Origin: Novosphingobium arvoryzae
GTDB taxonomy: Bacteria; Pseudomonadota; Alphaproteobacteria; Sphingomonadales; Sphingomonadaceae
Assembly: GCF_014652615.1 (NCBI RefSeq)
Contig: NZ_BMZD01000005.1
Coordinates: forward strand, 62,001 to 126,000
Direction of reading: 5' to 3'
DNA: 64,000 bases
This document shows, in pieces, positions 7,910-16,590 of this stretch. Numbering within the stretch: the stretch's first letter is position 1; every line of letters begins with the position of its first letter. The notes beneath the pieces were generated by a model. The model worked only from the letters and a program-made list of their open reading frames with translations, was not told the DNA's origin and did not search any database. The position numbers and the translations under genes are program-made.

Positions 7910-8683
7910 ATGCCCTTCGATCTGTCCGTCAACCTTGAATACATGTTCCACGAAGCCGGGGAGCGGCTGGAAGACCGCATGGCCGCCGCTGCCGCTGCGG
8001 GCTTTCGCAAGGTGGAAATGTTCACCACCGCCAACCGCGACGTGCCCTCGCTGCGCGCCGCGCTGGACGCCACCGGGTGCGAGCTGGTCTCGGTCGTTAC
8101 CGATCCGCGCATCCAGCTGGTGATGGAAGCCAACCACGACGCGTTCCGCACGATGTTCGAAGCCGCCGCAAAGGATGCCGCCGCGCTGGGTTGCAGGAAC
8201 ATCGTCGTGCCGTCGGGCTCGGCCGTACCTTACATGAAGCGTCCGGTGCAGCTGGCCATCGTTGCCAAGGCCATTGCCAGCGTGGTCTCCGTGGCCGAGG
8301 CGCACGGCCTCACCATCCTGCTGGAGCCGGTCAACACCCGCATGGACCACCCCGGCGTGCTGTTCGGCATGACCGAGGACGCGGTCAACGTGATCGAGGC
8401 GGTGAACAGCCCGCGCGTGCGGCTGCTTTACGACATCTACCATTCGATCACGGAGGGCGAGGATCCCTTTGCCGTGCTGCCCAAGGTCGCGCATCTGGTC
8501 GGCCACGTGCAGGTCGCGGATGCGCCGGGCCGGGGTGAGCCGGGTTCCGGCACGGCGGATTGGCCCGCGCTGATCGCGCTGCTGGGGAAGGTCGGCTATA
8601 CCGGCATTGTCGGTGCGGAGTTCACCCCCACCGGGTCCGATACGCCTGCCGCGCTGGCCTATATCCGCCAGCTCTGCGCCTGA
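7910..8683 (+). CDS. Hydroxypyruvate-isomerase-like TIM barrel
   Basis: 257 residues, no signal peptide. It resembles hydroxypyruvate isomerase (Hyi) from end to end: LSVNLEYMF at the start, LLEPVNTRMDHPG, LLYDIYHSITEGEDP, GHVQVADAPGRGEPGSG and GAEFTPTG. Likely metal ligands are E in LLEPVN, D in LYDIYH, H or Q in GHVQVAD and E in GAEF. Hyi interconverts hydroxypyruvate and tartronate semialdehyde, but homologues within sugar clusters act on other keto-sugars. AAAGGA precedes ATG 7910, and it probably ends the operon that begins at 5071, since a strong hairpin follows. It could feed a 2-keto acid or keto-sugar into central metabolism. Confidence 0.78.
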   Translation: MPFDLSVNLEYMFHEAGERLEDRMAAAAAAGFRKVEMFTTANRDVPSLRAALDATGCELVSVVTDPRIQLVMEANHDAFRTMFEAAAKDAAALGCRNIVVPSGSAVPYMKRPVQLAIVAKAIASVVSVAEAHGLTILLEPVNTRMDHPGVLFGMTEDAVNVIEAVNSPRVRLLYDIYHSITEGEDPFAVLPKVAHLVGHVQVADAPGRGEPGSGTADWPALIALLGKVGYTGIVGAEFTPTGSDTPAALAYIRQLCA

Positions 8684-8695
8684 GCCGAGGTCTTG

Positions 8696-8720
8696 CCGGG
8701 GCGGCGCATAGCCGCCCCGG
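8696..8720. terminator. Bidirectional hairpin terminator
   Basis: A perfect 10-bp GC-rich stem (8696-8705 with 8711-8720) and a 5-nt loop lie between the convergent isomerase and ThuA genes. There is no long T tract on either side, so termination strength is uncertain. Confidence 0.6.
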
Positions 8721-8728
8721 TGAGGCTG

Positions 8729-9682
8729 TCAGGGCTGGGTCGGATAGTCTTTCGCCTCTTCCAGGACCGGCAGCGTCACCGCACCGGTCGCGGCCCATTC
8801 GGTGCCGCGCAGGATCAGCGTCTGCATCGGCTGGAAGTGCAGGCTGACCTCGTCATGTCCCAGCGTGATCGAAAACACCCGGCCCTTGCCGTAATCGGCG
8901 GTCCAGACTTGCGGGTGGTCGGCGTCGATCCCCTTCATCGCCTTCAGCTTTTCGGGCGTATAGGCGGCGGCGGGATACTTCGGCCCGGTCAGCTTCGGAT
9001 CATAGGCGGCGGCATTGTCGCGCGCGGTGGCCAGCACGTGGATCTTCGCGTCGGGCGCGAAGCTCATGTTGGTGTACATGTCGTCGTTGTAGGTCCAGAT
9101 GAATTCGCGCATCCCGCGCGTCACCGGGTGGTCGCGGTCCGTCAGCCGCACCGGGAACGCCCCCGGCGGCGCGCGGCGGCTTGATCCCGGATCCATCGCC
9201 GCGCCGATCAGTCGTTTGTATTCGGGAATGTCACGGCCCCAGGTGAACGACGAATGATAGGCTACCAGCCCGCCGCCCTCGCGCACGTACTGGTAGAGCG
9301 CCTGAAATGCTGCGTCGGACCAGACCTTCTGTTCCTTGTCGGCATAGTTCCAGCGGCTGGAATAGTTGAGCAGGACCACGTCATAGCCCTTCAGCATGGC
9401 CAGCGTGCCGTGGTCGAAATCCTCGGTCACGCGCACGTCGAAACGCTTGCTGTCGTGCATCAGGGTGCGCAGCATGTTGTTCACGCCGGTCCAGTCGTGC
9501 TCATAGCTGTTGCGGCCGCTGATGATCAGCACTTTCAACCGCTGCTCCGCCGGGTTGACCGGAATCGCGACGCGCTGGACCGTCTCGGGCGGGCGATAGT
9601 CGACTGTTACGATCACTTGCGCCGTGGCGGCCGCGGCGCTGGCCAGCGCGGTGGCGGTCAGCAGGGTTTTGAAGCGGTTCAT
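8729..9682 (-). CDS. ThuA-domain protein, exported
   Basis: 317 residues with a Sec signal peptide (MNRFKTLLTATALASAAAATAQ) and a ThuA-like flavodoxin-type domain: KVLIISGRNSYEHDW, DVVLLNYSSRW, GGGLVAYHSSF, DHPVTRGM and a late GKGRVFSITLGHD. ThuA proteins were first linked to trehalose and sucrose utilisation through 3-keto sugars and recur in glycoside-oxidation loci; their reaction is not settled. The true start is ATG 9682, which overlaps the stop of the upstream transporter gene (ATGA), so a longer frame reading through that gene is not used. Coupling to a glycoside symporter fits a role in sugar utilisation. Confidence 0.85.
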   Translation of the reverse strand: MNRFKTLLTATALASAAAATAQVIVTVDYRPPETVQRVAIPVNPAEQRLKVLIISGRNSYEHDWTGVNNMLRTLMHDSKRFDVRVTEDFDHGTLAMLKGYDVVLLNYSSRWNYADKEQKVWSDAAFQALYQYVREGGGLVAYHSSFTWGRDIPEYKRLIGAAMDPGSSRRAPPGAFPVRLTDRDHPVTRGMREFIWTYNDDMYTNMSFAPDAKIHVLATARDNAAAYDPKLTGPKYPAAAYTPEKLKAMKGIDADHPQVWTADYGKGRVFSITLGHDEVSLHFQPMQTLILRGTEWAATGAVTLPVLEEAKDYPTQP

Positions 9683-11067
9683 TCGGCGTCCTCCCCTTTG
9701 GCGGCGGGATTGGCGGCACGGGCCGCGATGTCGGTCCTGATGCGCTCGGCCAGTCCGTCCATCGGCCAGAACAGGATGATGCCGATCTGGACCAGCAGCA
9801 GCGCGATGACACCGCCGTAATAGGTCCAGCGGATCGCCTCGCGCGCGGTGTCGGTGACGGCGTCCGGGGCATAGCTGGCGGCGGCAAGGACAAAGGCAAT
9901 GCCGGCCGTTCCCAGCGCCATGCCGACCTTGGTGGCCAGGCTGACCCCGGCGGACAGCAGCCCTTCCTTGCGGCTGGCAAAGCGCCATTCGTGATAGTCC
10001 ACCGTTTGCGCGATCATCGTGAAGGCGGCGGTGATGGTGATCGAATTGGCCAGGCACGCGGCGATGTAGATTGCCAGGAACAGCGGAGGCCGGTCCTCGA
10101 ACCACGGCAGCAGCGCAAACAGCGCGGCGGCCAGCCCCAGCGCGATGGTGCAGCCCAGCCGGATGCCGGTGCGCGCCAGGATGGACGGTGCGACGAATGC
10201 GGAGAGCAGCAGCATCCCCGCGACCGCCGGCAGCATGACCGAGATCATCCACGGTTGCTGCAGCACATCGAGCGCGAAATAGACCGTGATCGCCATCATC
10301 CCGCCGAAGCGGATGAAGTAAACCAGGCAGGAAGCGAACGCGACCCACCACGCGCGGTTGCGCAGCATCCGCGACACTTCGGGCAGCAGCGCGAAATGGG
10401 CGGGCGCGCTGTCGACGATCCGCTCCCGGCAATTGCGGAACAGGGCTAGGATCGCGATCAGGCCGATCAGGGCGAACAGTGTTGCCGCGGCCTGATAGCC
10501 ACCCGGCGCGTTTTCTCCCCCGAAATGGGACAGGATCGGCTGGACCGCGGCCGTGCCCAGCACGACCGAGACCGATGTGCCGATCGATCGCATTCCGCCC
10601 AGCTTGAGCCGTTCGGAAGTGTCGCTGGTCATCATTGGCATCAGCGCGGTGTAGGGGATCGCCCCCAGCGACATCATGATGCCCAGCGCCTTGAACGTCA
10701 GGAAGGCATAGATCAGCTGCGCGGTCTGCCCCCAGCTGTCCGGCACCGCGAAGACCGCGACCGACAGCACGGCATAGGGCACTGCGGTGAACAGGAAGTA
10801 GGGGCGGGTGCGGCCCCAGCGGGTGCGGGTGCGGTCCACCGCGACGCCAACCGCCAGGTCGATCACGGCGTCCATCAGCCGCGCGACCAGAAAGATCGTG
10901 CCCACCGCCGCCGCAGGCAGGCGCACGACGTTGATGTAGTAGATCAGCAGGAACCCGCTGGCCATGTTGTAGGGCAGGCTGAAGCCCATGTCGCCCATGC
11001 CATAGCTCAGCTTCTCCTTCAGGCTCAGCCGCGTCGGTGCGCCAGCCGAAGCATCAGATTGTGCCAT
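9679..11067 (-). CDS. GPH-family glycoside/cation symporter (MFS)
   Basis: 462 residues, 12 predicted membrane segments, glycoside-pentoside-hexuronide:cation symporter family (MelB/XynB type). Diagnostic stretches are EKLSYGMGDMGF at the start and VARLMDAVIDLAVGVAVDRTRTRWGR in the first half. It would take glycosides or released sugars across the inner membrane with H+ or Na+. ATG 11067 is preferred to GTG 11070 because GGAGAG lies 5 bp upstream. It heads a two-gene operon with the ThuA gene. The promoter on the minus strand has TTGACC-N17-GAATAA with a GAAT-N4-ATTC palindrome, matching the C-deglycosidase operon promoter, which suggests common control. Confidence 0.86.
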   Translation of the reverse strand: MAQSDASAGAPTRLSLKEKLSYGMGDMGFSLPYNMASGFLLIYYINVVRLPAAAVGTIFLVARLMDAVIDLAVGVAVDRTRTRWGRTRPYFLFTAVPYAVLSVAVFAVPDSWGQTAQLIYAFLTFKALGIMMSLGAIPYTALMPMMTSDTSERLKLGGMRSIGTSVSVVLGTAAVQPILSHFGGENAPGGYQAAATLFALIGLIAILALFRNCRERIVDSAPAHFALLPEVSRMLRNRAWWVAFASCLVYFIRFGGMMAITVYFALDVLQQPWMISVMLPAVAGMLLLSAFVAPSILARTGIRLGCTIALGLAAALFALLPWFEDRPPLFLAIYIAACLANSITITAAFTMIAQTVDYHEWRFASRKEGLLSAGVSLATKVGMALGTAGIAFVLAAASYAPDAVTDTAREAIRWTYYGGVIALLLVQIGIILFWPMDGLAERIRTDIAARAANPAAKGEDAE

Positions 11068-11377
11068 CACATCTCTCCAGATGGCGGCCCCACGACAATC
11101 CGTTGCCGGATCCCGTTTGCCTGGCGGTCTGAATCGCCGCTATTTTATTAGAATATTTATTCGCATTGGCCGGAGCGGTGGTCAATGGGAGAATCTGCCT
11201 GGGTGCCCGGCGGAGCTATTGAGCGCGTGGATACAAACGTTGCAGCTAAATCGTGAGCGCCGGCCCCGGCATTTGCTATGGACAGTCGGGCGAGGGCCCG
11301 ACGGTGGACCTGCATCAGGCCGCGGCCGACATGTTAGCTGCCGTTGCGCAGCCGAGTTGAGAATAGAAGGAATGGGG
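11068..11377. promoter_or_regulatory. 310-bp divergent intergenic region with GAAT-N4-ATTC operator
   Basis: No gene is seen here. On the minus strand TTGACC (11185-11180) and, 17 bp on, GAATAA (11162-11157) form a promoter for the GPH symporter. The palindrome AGAAT-ATTT-ATTCG (11150-11163) overlaps the -10. The opposite strand runs about 215 bp to the extradiol dioxygenase start; I see no convincing promoter there. The AT-rich core (11141-11165) stands out from the GC-rich surroundings. Confidence 0.5.
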
Positions 11378-12280
11378 ATGAGCCGAGTTACCGAAATCCG
11401 TTACGTCGGATATGGGGTTGTCGATCTTGCGGCAGAGCAGCGGTTCTATGAGGAATCGTGGGGGCTGGAACTGGTTCCCTCGGACGATGGCATGGTCTGG
11501 CTGAAGGCGCCGGGGCATGACGAACATCACGTCGTGCGGCTGCGGCAGGCCGATGAAAGCCGGATCGATGTGGTCGCGCTGGCGGCGGACAGCCGCGCCG
11601 ATGTGGACGCGCTGTGCGAACAGGTGCGCGCATCGGGTGCGCGGATCGTGCATGAGCCGCGCGACCTGACCACGCCGGGCGGCGGCTATGGCTTCCGCTG
11701 CTTCACCCCGGACGGGATGCAGTTTGAAATCTCCAGCGATGTCGCGCGCGGTTCCGCGCGGCCGATCGGCCATTGGGACGGCCTGCCGGTGAAGATCAGC
11801 CACATCGTGTTCCACTCGCCCGACCATCAGGCGATGGTGAAGTGGTTCTGCGATGTGCTGGGCTTCAAGGTTTCCGACTGGCTGGGTGATTTCATGTGCT
11901 TCCTGCGCTGCAATTCGGCGCATCACCGTATCGCGCTGCTGCCGGGGCCGCCGTGCCTGAACCATGTCGCCTATGACATGACCGGCGTGGACGGGATGAT
12001 GCGCGGTGCGCACCGGCTGAAAGTGAAGGGCACCGACATCCAGTGGGGTCCGGGGCGGCACACGGCGGGCAACAACACGTTCAGCTATTTCGTCACGCCC
12101 GGCGGTTTCGCGGTCGAATACACGGCCGAGCTGGAGGAAGTGGACTTCGAAACGCACGAGGCCAAGGTCCACGTGCCCGCACCGCTGGTGATGGACCAGT
12201 GGGGCATTGGCACCGGCGGTCCGCAGACGATGCCGCATCCCGCCCCCAATCCGGGGCTGTTCGTAGCGGTCGAGGCCTGA
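11378..12280 (+). CDS. Two-domain extradiol ring-cleavage dioxygenase (VOC family)
   Basis: 300 residues, the size of type I extradiol dioxygenases (BphC/catechol 2,3-dioxygenase). These are built of two VOC modules and open catechol rings next to the hydroxyls using Fe(II). The C-terminal module keeps all three metal ligands: H142 (ISHIVFHS), H196 (LNHVAYD) and E247 (AVEYTAE). The N-terminal module (residues 5-120) is a VOC repeat without the full set, as expected. ATG 11378 is chosen over 11372 because AGAAGG lies 7 bp before it. It would cleave a catecholic ring of the aglycone. It is followed 1 bp later by a small SnoaL-like gene. Confidence 0.87.
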   Translation: MSRVTEIRYVGYGVVDLAAEQRFYEESWGLELVPSDDGMVWLKAPGHDEHHVVRLRQADESRIDVVALAADSRADVDALCEQVRASGARIVHEPRDLTTPGGGYGFRCFTPDGMQFEISSDVARGSARPIGHWDGLPVKISHIVFHSPDHQAMVKWFCDVLGFKVSDWLGDFMCFLRCNSAHHRIALLPGPPCLNHVAYDMTGVDGMMRGAHRLKVKGTDIQWGPGRHTAGNNTFSYFVTPGGFAVEYTAELEEVDFETHEAKVHVPAPLVMDQWGIGTGGPQTMPHPAPNPGLFVAVEA

Positions 12281-12281
12281 G

Positions 12282-12728
12282 TTGGCGCGCGGCGCGTTGC
12301 TGCTGGCGGGGGCGGCCGGGCTTGTCCTGCTGGGCGCCCGCCCGCCACTGACCGAAACGGAGCGCAACCGCGCGGCGATTACCGATTTCGCGCGGTTGTT
12401 CTATGCGGAAAAGCAGGTCCGCACGGCGTTCGAACGGCATGTCGCGAGGGATTACATCCAGCACAATCCCGGCATTGCCGATGGCCGCGATGCCGCGATT
12501 GCCGCGCTGGAGCCGAAGTTTTCCAGCCCGAGCGCGCGTTTTGCCGTGAAGCGCATCCTGGTCGATGGCGAATACGCGATGATCCACCTGCACGCCCGGC
12601 CCGACGAGCAGAGCCGGGGTGGGGCGGTGGCCGATATCTACCGGCTGCGCGGGGGCAAGGTGGTGGAGCACTGGGACGTGCTGCAGCCCATCCCGGCCGA
12701 GAGCGCCAACCCGCATCCGATGTTCTGA
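12282..12728 (+). CDS. SnoaL-like NTF2-fold protein
   Basis: 148 residues from a TTG start one base after the dioxygenase stop. A short hydrophobic N-terminus (LLLAGAAGLVLLGARP) could be a signal or anchor. The rest is a SnoaL-like domain with RDYIQHNPGIADGRDA, the typical Tyr-x-x-His-Asn-Pro pattern of the COG4922-like polyketide-cyclase relatives, and a C-terminal VVEHWDVLQP. These proteins are often called aldol-condensing enzymes, but function is rarely proven. The TTG start is weakly supported and a later start is possible. It is coupled to ring cleavage by position. Confidence 0.68.
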   Translation: MARGALLLAGAAGLVLLGARPPLTETERNRAAITDFARLFYAEKQVRTAFERHVARDYIQHNPGIADGRDAAIAALEPKFSSPSARFAVKRILVDGEYAMIHLHARPDEQSRGGAVADIYRLRGGKVVEHWDVLQPIPAESANPHPMF

Positions 12729-12831
12729 CGCCGCCAGGGAGAACTGCCGCCGCGTGCCGCAATTCCGTCATCGGGGCGGAACGTATCGACGGGGCAGGAT
12801 CGAACCTATCGGCAATTTCAATGCCAGCCGC

Positions 12832-12867
12832 TTGACTCGCGCAGCGGCATATATGAATTAACATTCT
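12832..12867 (+). promoter_or_regulatory. Promoter/operator of the first TonB receptor gene
   Basis: TTGACT (12832-12837), 17 bp, then GAATTA (12855-12860). The -10 lies within TGAAT-TAAC-ATTCT (12854-12867), a further copy of the GAAT-N4-ATTC palindrome. A second half, ACGTTCTAG, follows at 12876-12884 in direct repeat with ACATTCTAG (12861-12869). The 5' leader to the ATG at 12946 is about 80 nt. Confidence 0.5.
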
Positions 12868-12945
12868 AGTTTCTAACGTTCTAGTTTGATCGTCGGAAGA
12901 GCCTCGCATGAGGGGCGATCATAAAAAAGGGGAGGAGTGCCTGAC

Positions 12946-15318
12946 ATGACCAAGTCATCCATTCGTCGCGTCCTGTTGGCCAGTGCCTGCGGTTTCGCGA
13001 TTGCCACGCCGGCGTTCGCTCAGGACGCGGCCGACGAGACCGAAGATCCCAACGTGATCGTCGTGACCGCGCAAAACCGCTCGCAAAGCGTCAACGACGT
13101 TCCCATCGCGATTGACGTGGTGAACGGCGAGGCGCTGCAGAACGCCGGCTTCAAGGACATGAACGATATCGACCAGGTTGCCCCGGTCGTGCAGCTCAAC
13201 CAGGATCAGGGCACCGTGAAGGTGACCGTGCGCGGCGTCGGCACCGGTTCGAACGATGAAGCCCAGGACACCTCGGTCGTCATCAATATCGACGGCGAAT
13301 ACGTCAACCGCCCGAACGTGCTGGGCACCGCGCTGTTCGATATCGAACGCGTTGAAGTGCTGCGCGGTCCGCAGGGCACGCTTTATGGCCGCAACTCGAC
13401 CGGCGGCGCGATCAACTTCATTACCCGCAAGCCGGGCCGCGACTTTGGCCTCAACGCCTCGGCCAGCTATGGCAACTACAATGCGCTGCGTCTCGATGGC
13501 GGTGTCGACCTGCCGCTGGGCGAAATCGGTGGCCTGCGCGTGGCTGGTTTCTATGAAGACCGCGACGGTTATGTCTCGCACCCCGCGCGCGCCGCGTTCG
13601 GCCCCTACCCGGCGTTTGCCGGTGGCCGTTCGGACGACAACCACGCCTACGGTGGCCGCGCCTCGCTGCGGCTGGAGCCGACCGAAGGCCTGACGGTCGA
13701 CGTTTCGGGTGAAGTGGCCCGCCGCGAATTCACGCCGCAGGCCTTCGCCGCGGTGGACCTGAATGCGGCCGGCAACGGCCCGGGGGCGACTTGCGCGCTC
13801 AACGGTTATGTCCGCGTGGCTCCGGCCTATACCCAGACGCTCTGCTCGCCGGCCAACACCAACTTCCTCGCCTCGGTGGACCGCAGCAAGTATTTCGCGC
13901 CGGGCTTTGGCCTGGGCAAGGTCGGGCAGGATACCCACGCGATCCGCGGCCGCATCGCCTATGAAATCAGCGATGCGGTGACGCTGACCTATACCGGCGG
14001 CTATCGCAGCTTCTCGGGCGACAGCAACAACTACCTGACCCTGCCGATTTCCTATCGCTCGTACTCGTTCATGGACGAAGCCCGCTCGCACAGCCACGAG
14101 CTGCGCCTGAACGGCGACCTCAATGGCATCATCTATCAGGTCGGCGCGTTCTACTTCAAGGAAACGCTGGATCGCGAAAGCGGCTTCATGCTGCCGATCG
14201 GCGGGCCGAACGGAACGTTCCTGTCGTACTTCGGCCGCGATGTGACCAGCGACAGCCGTTCGCTGTTCGGCCAGGTCGAAGTGCCGCTTGGCGAAACGCT
14301 GACTGCCGTCGGCGGGCTGCGCTATACTGACAGCGACCGCAAGGCGATCTATCGCAATGCCTCGCCGTTCGGCGCCACCGGTCCCGACCCGGCGCTGTTT
14401 AACGCCGGTCCGGCCCGCAAGGCGTTCTCCAGCTTGCGCTACCTGACCACGCTGAACCTCAACCCGCCCAAGGAAGACAAGATCACCTGGCTGGCTGGGC
14501 TGAACTTCAAGCCCAACAGCGACACGCTGGTGTTCGTGAAGGCTTCGACCGGCTTCAAGGCGGGCGGGTTCGACTCGGTCGGTTCCTATCGCCCCGAAAC
14601 CAACACCGCGTTTGAAGCGGGCTGGAAGCAGAGCTTCGGCGAAAGCAGCCAGCACCAGTTCAACCTGGGCGCGTTCTATTACGACTACAAGGATCTGCAG
14701 GTCTCTGTCCTGCTGGACACCGCGATTGGCGGCCAGACCTTCAACGCCGGCAAGGCGAAGATCTGGGGCCTGGAAGCGTCGGCTGACATCAAGCTCAGCG
14801 ACAACGACACCTTCCGTGCCTCGGTCAACTACCTGAACGCCGAATACAAGCAGCTGCTGGCGCAGTTCAACGTGTACACCGTTCCGGGCACCGGCGCTGA
14901 CATCAACGGCGTGGGTGATCTCGATCCGACCAGGGCGGGCGTGCAGCAGCCGAACTTCGCGGGCAACCGTCCGGCCTTCTCGCCGTCGATGATCGTCACG
15001 GTGGGCTATGACCACGTGTTCGACATGGGCAGCATGGGCACCCTGAAGGCAAGCGTGAACTCCACCTTCAAGAGCTCGTACTTCACCGACTTCTACAACA
15101 ACCGTGACGGCAAGCAGACGGCCTTCAGCCAGACCGACCTGAGCCTGGAATACAAGCCGGAGAACGAAAAGTTCACCATCACCGGTTTCGTCCGCAACCT
15201 GGAGAACAACCGTCCGCTGACTTACGGCAGCTTCGTGTCGGCTGGCCCGGACGATATCTTCAACTGGCAGTTCGGCGCGCCGCTGACCTACGGTGTCCGC
15301 GTCGGCATCGACTTCTGA
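12946..15318 (+). CDS. TonB-dependent outer-membrane receptor
   Basis: 790 residues. A signal peptide (to ATPAFAQ, about residue 25) is followed by the TonB-box-like VIVVTAQNR, a plug domain with VEVLRGPQGTLYGRNSTGGAINFITRKP (split here: RGPQGTLYGRNSTGGAI), and a 22-strand barrel ending in GVRVGIDF with terminal Phe. This is the iron-siderophore-like class that sphingomonads use widely for plant compounds. ATG 12946 has GGAGGA 9 bp upstream. It lies in the glycoside island and shares its operator, so a glycoside or aromatic is a more likely ligand than iron; this is inference. A terminator follows. Confidence 0.93.
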   Translation: MTKSSIRRVLLASACGFAIATPAFAQDAADETEDPNVIVVTAQNRSQSVNDVPIAIDVVNGEALQNAGFKDMNDIDQVAPVVQLNQDQGTVKVTVRGVGTGSNDEAQDTSVVINIDGEYVNRPNVLGTALFDIERVEVLRGPQGTLYGRNSTGGAINFITRKPGRDFGLNASASYGNYNALRLDGGVDLPLGEIGGLRVAGFYEDRDGYVSHPARAAFGPYPAFAGGRSDDNHAYGGRASLRLEPTEGLTVDVSGEVARREFTPQAFAAVDLNAAGNGPGATCALNGYVRVAPAYTQTLCSPANTNFLASVDRSKYFAPGFGLGKVGQDTHAIRGRIAYEISDAVTLTYTGGYRSFSGDSNNYLTLPISYRSYSFMDEARSHSHELRLNGDLNGIIYQVGAFYFKETLDRESGFMLPIGGPNGTFLSYFGRDVTSDSRSLFGQVEVPLGETLTAVGGLRYTDSDRKAIYRNASPFGATGPDPALFNAGPARKAFSSLRYLTTLNLNPPKEDKITWLAGLNFKPNSDTLVFVKASTGFKAGGFDSVGSYRPETNTAFEAGWKQSFGESSQHQFNLGAFYYDYKDLQVSVLLDTAIGGQTFNAGKAKIWGLEASADIKLSDNDTFRASVNYLNAEYKQLLAQFNVYTVPGTGADINGVGDLDPTRAGVQQPNFAGNRPAFSPSMIVTVGYDHVFDMGSMGTLKASVNSTFKSSYFTDFYNNRDGKQTAFSQTDLSLEYKPENEKFTITGFVRNLENNRPLTYGSFVSAGPDDIFNWQFGAPLTYGVRVGIDF

Positions 15319-15387
15319 TCCATGGGGGGGATGCGAGGGTGCGGCCCATGGCCGTGCCTTCGCACTCGGCCCGATCGGGCAAGACAA

Positions 15388-15421
15388 AACGGGCGGAGCC
15401 GCAAGGCCCCGCCCGTTCTTT
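15388..15421 (+). terminator. Rho-independent terminator after TonB receptor
   Basis: AACGGGCGG (15388-15396) pairs with CCGCCCGTT (15409-15417), with an inner GCC-GCAA-GGC hairpin; CTTTCG follows. It lies 70 bp after the receptor stop and just before the convergent hypothetical gene. Confidence 0.7.
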
Positions 15422-15439
15422 CGTATCCGGCAGAAGCGT

Positions 15440-15988
15440 TCAGTCGGTCGTGCCGAAGGCCGCACCGGCACCATAGAAGCGGACCGTGCCGTCCTGTTCG
15501 GGCGCCGATACCATCACGCACAGCTGCACCCCGAACCGCAGTGGCAGTGGCGGGGCCAGGGTGAAGGTGCTGAGCTGGCGGTTGGTCACCGGGCACCAGG
15601 GGCGAAACTCCGGCGGCGGTTCGAACGGCACCGCTACGCTGTCGGGACTGGACAGGCGCGGGATCAGCTCGATCCGCTCCATCCCGCCGTGTTGCACCGT
15701 TGCCCAGCTGATCCGCGCGCCGTCCAGCACTTCCCACAGCAGTTGCAGCTCGGTCAGGCAGATCGGGGCCGCGTTGCGCTCGGTCAGGGTCGGTAGCGGA
15801 AAGTGGAACCACACATCGCGGCCCGCGCGCACGCGAAACGCGCTGAAGAACCCGCGGTAGAACCCCGTCCCCTCAGACCATTCCGCGCCGTCGACCGGAG
15901 CCAGAAACGTGCGGCCGCGCTCCTGCGGCACCACGGCGGCGGCGGGCACCCAGGTGCGCTGGACGCAAGTCTGCGGACTCACGCCCAC
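15440..15988 (-). CDS. Conserved-looking hypothetical protein
   Basis: 182 residues, not recognised. It has no clear signal peptide and looks beta-rich: FHFPLPTLTERNAAPICLTELQLLWEV, a central WATVQHGGMERIEL, and a late LRFGVQLCVMVSAPEQ. GTG 15988 has GGGGAAGG 7 bp upstream; GTG 16012 (longer by 8 residues) and GTG 15982 (overlapping the upstream stop as GTGA) are alternatives. It is coupled to the thioredoxin-like gene, whose 3' end it overlaps. Codon use resembles its neighbours, so I take it as real. No function is proposed. Confidence 0.6.
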   Translation of the reverse strand: MGVSPQTCVQRTWVPAAAVVPQERGRTFLAPVDGAEWSEGTGFYRGFFSAFRVRAGRDVWFHFPLPTLTERNAAPICLTELQLLWEVLDGARISWATVQHGGMERIELIPRLSSPDSVAVPFEPPPEFRPWCPVTNRQLSTFTLAPPLPLRFGVQLCVMVSAPEQDGTVRFYGAGAAFGTTD

Positions 15989-16590
15989 GACGGGTCCTTC
16001 CCCGGACGCCACTTGATCGAGCAGCCTGCGCTGGGGTGCTGCGGCTGCGGAGCGGGCAACCCGGCCAGCAGTGCATCGACCGCGCCGCGCAGGTCCTCAC
16101 CCGTTACCGGCAGGTCGTGGCGCAGCGGCGGCAGCCCCGGCACCGGCGGACGGTTGATCTTCGGGCGGCTGGCGTCGAACTGGCCAGCGTAAGTGAGGCG
16201 GCGCTGGCCATCATAGAGGAAGAAGTCCGGCGTGCAGATCGCGTTATAGGCCAGCGCCACGTCCTGGCTGTCATCGTGCAGGTAGGGGAAGGGAAAGGCC
16301 TTGTCCCGCGCCAGCGCCTGCATGTGGGCGTAATCGTCTTCCGGATAATCGTCCGGCCAGTTGGATGATATCGCCACCACTTGCAGGCCCTTGGGGGCAT
16401 AATCGCGGGCGAAATCGATGAAGCCGTCCAGCACGTGCAGCACGAACGGGCAGTGGTTGCAGATGAACGCCACCAGCAGGGCGGGTGCCTCGGCAAATTC
16501 GCCGAGCGTGCGGATTGTCCCTTCGGTATCGGGCAGGGCAAAGTCCGGAGCCGGCTGGCCATAATCCAGCTGGCGCGACAATCGCAGCAT
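15979..16590 (-). CDS. Thioredoxin-fold AhpC/TSA-like protein
   Basis: 203 residues without a signal peptide. The fold is shown by PAPDFALPDTEG, LLVAFICNHCPFVLHVLDGF and a later CTPDFFLYDGQRRLTYAGQFD, which matches a cytosolic thioredoxin-family/AhpC-TSA subgroup. The N-terminal motif is NHCPFV, with only one Cys where CxxC is usual, so it resembles a peroxiredoxin-like or one-Cys protein rather than a classical thioredoxin. ATG 16590 diverges from the dehydrogenase cluster, and the shared intergenic region holds a perfect AGAAT-N4-ATTCT palindrome. It may handle peroxide from the nearby flavin oxidoreductases, but this is speculation. Confidence 0.75.
   Translation of the reverse strand: MLRLSRQLDYGQPAPDFALPDTEGTIRTLGEFAEAPALLVAFICNHCPFVLHVLDGFIDFARDYAPKGLQVVAISSNWPDDYPEDDYAHMQALARDKAFPFPYLHDDSQDVALAYNAICTPDFFLYDGQRRLTYAGQFDASRPKINRPPVPGLPPLRHDLPVTGEDLRGAVDALLAGLPAPQPQHPSAGCSIKWRPGKDPSWA

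Noticed and set aside
9679..10432. Extension of the ThuA protein into the transporter gene
   Set aside because: The upstream part is an out-of-frame shadow of the symporter; the real ThuA begins at 9682 with a signal peptide and an ATGA overlap.
12955..15474. Long open frame antisense to the first TonB receptor
   Set aside because: High GC removes stops on the opposite strand. The translation is rich in Arg, Ala, Val and His without any family pattern, while the plus strand encodes a complete receptor.
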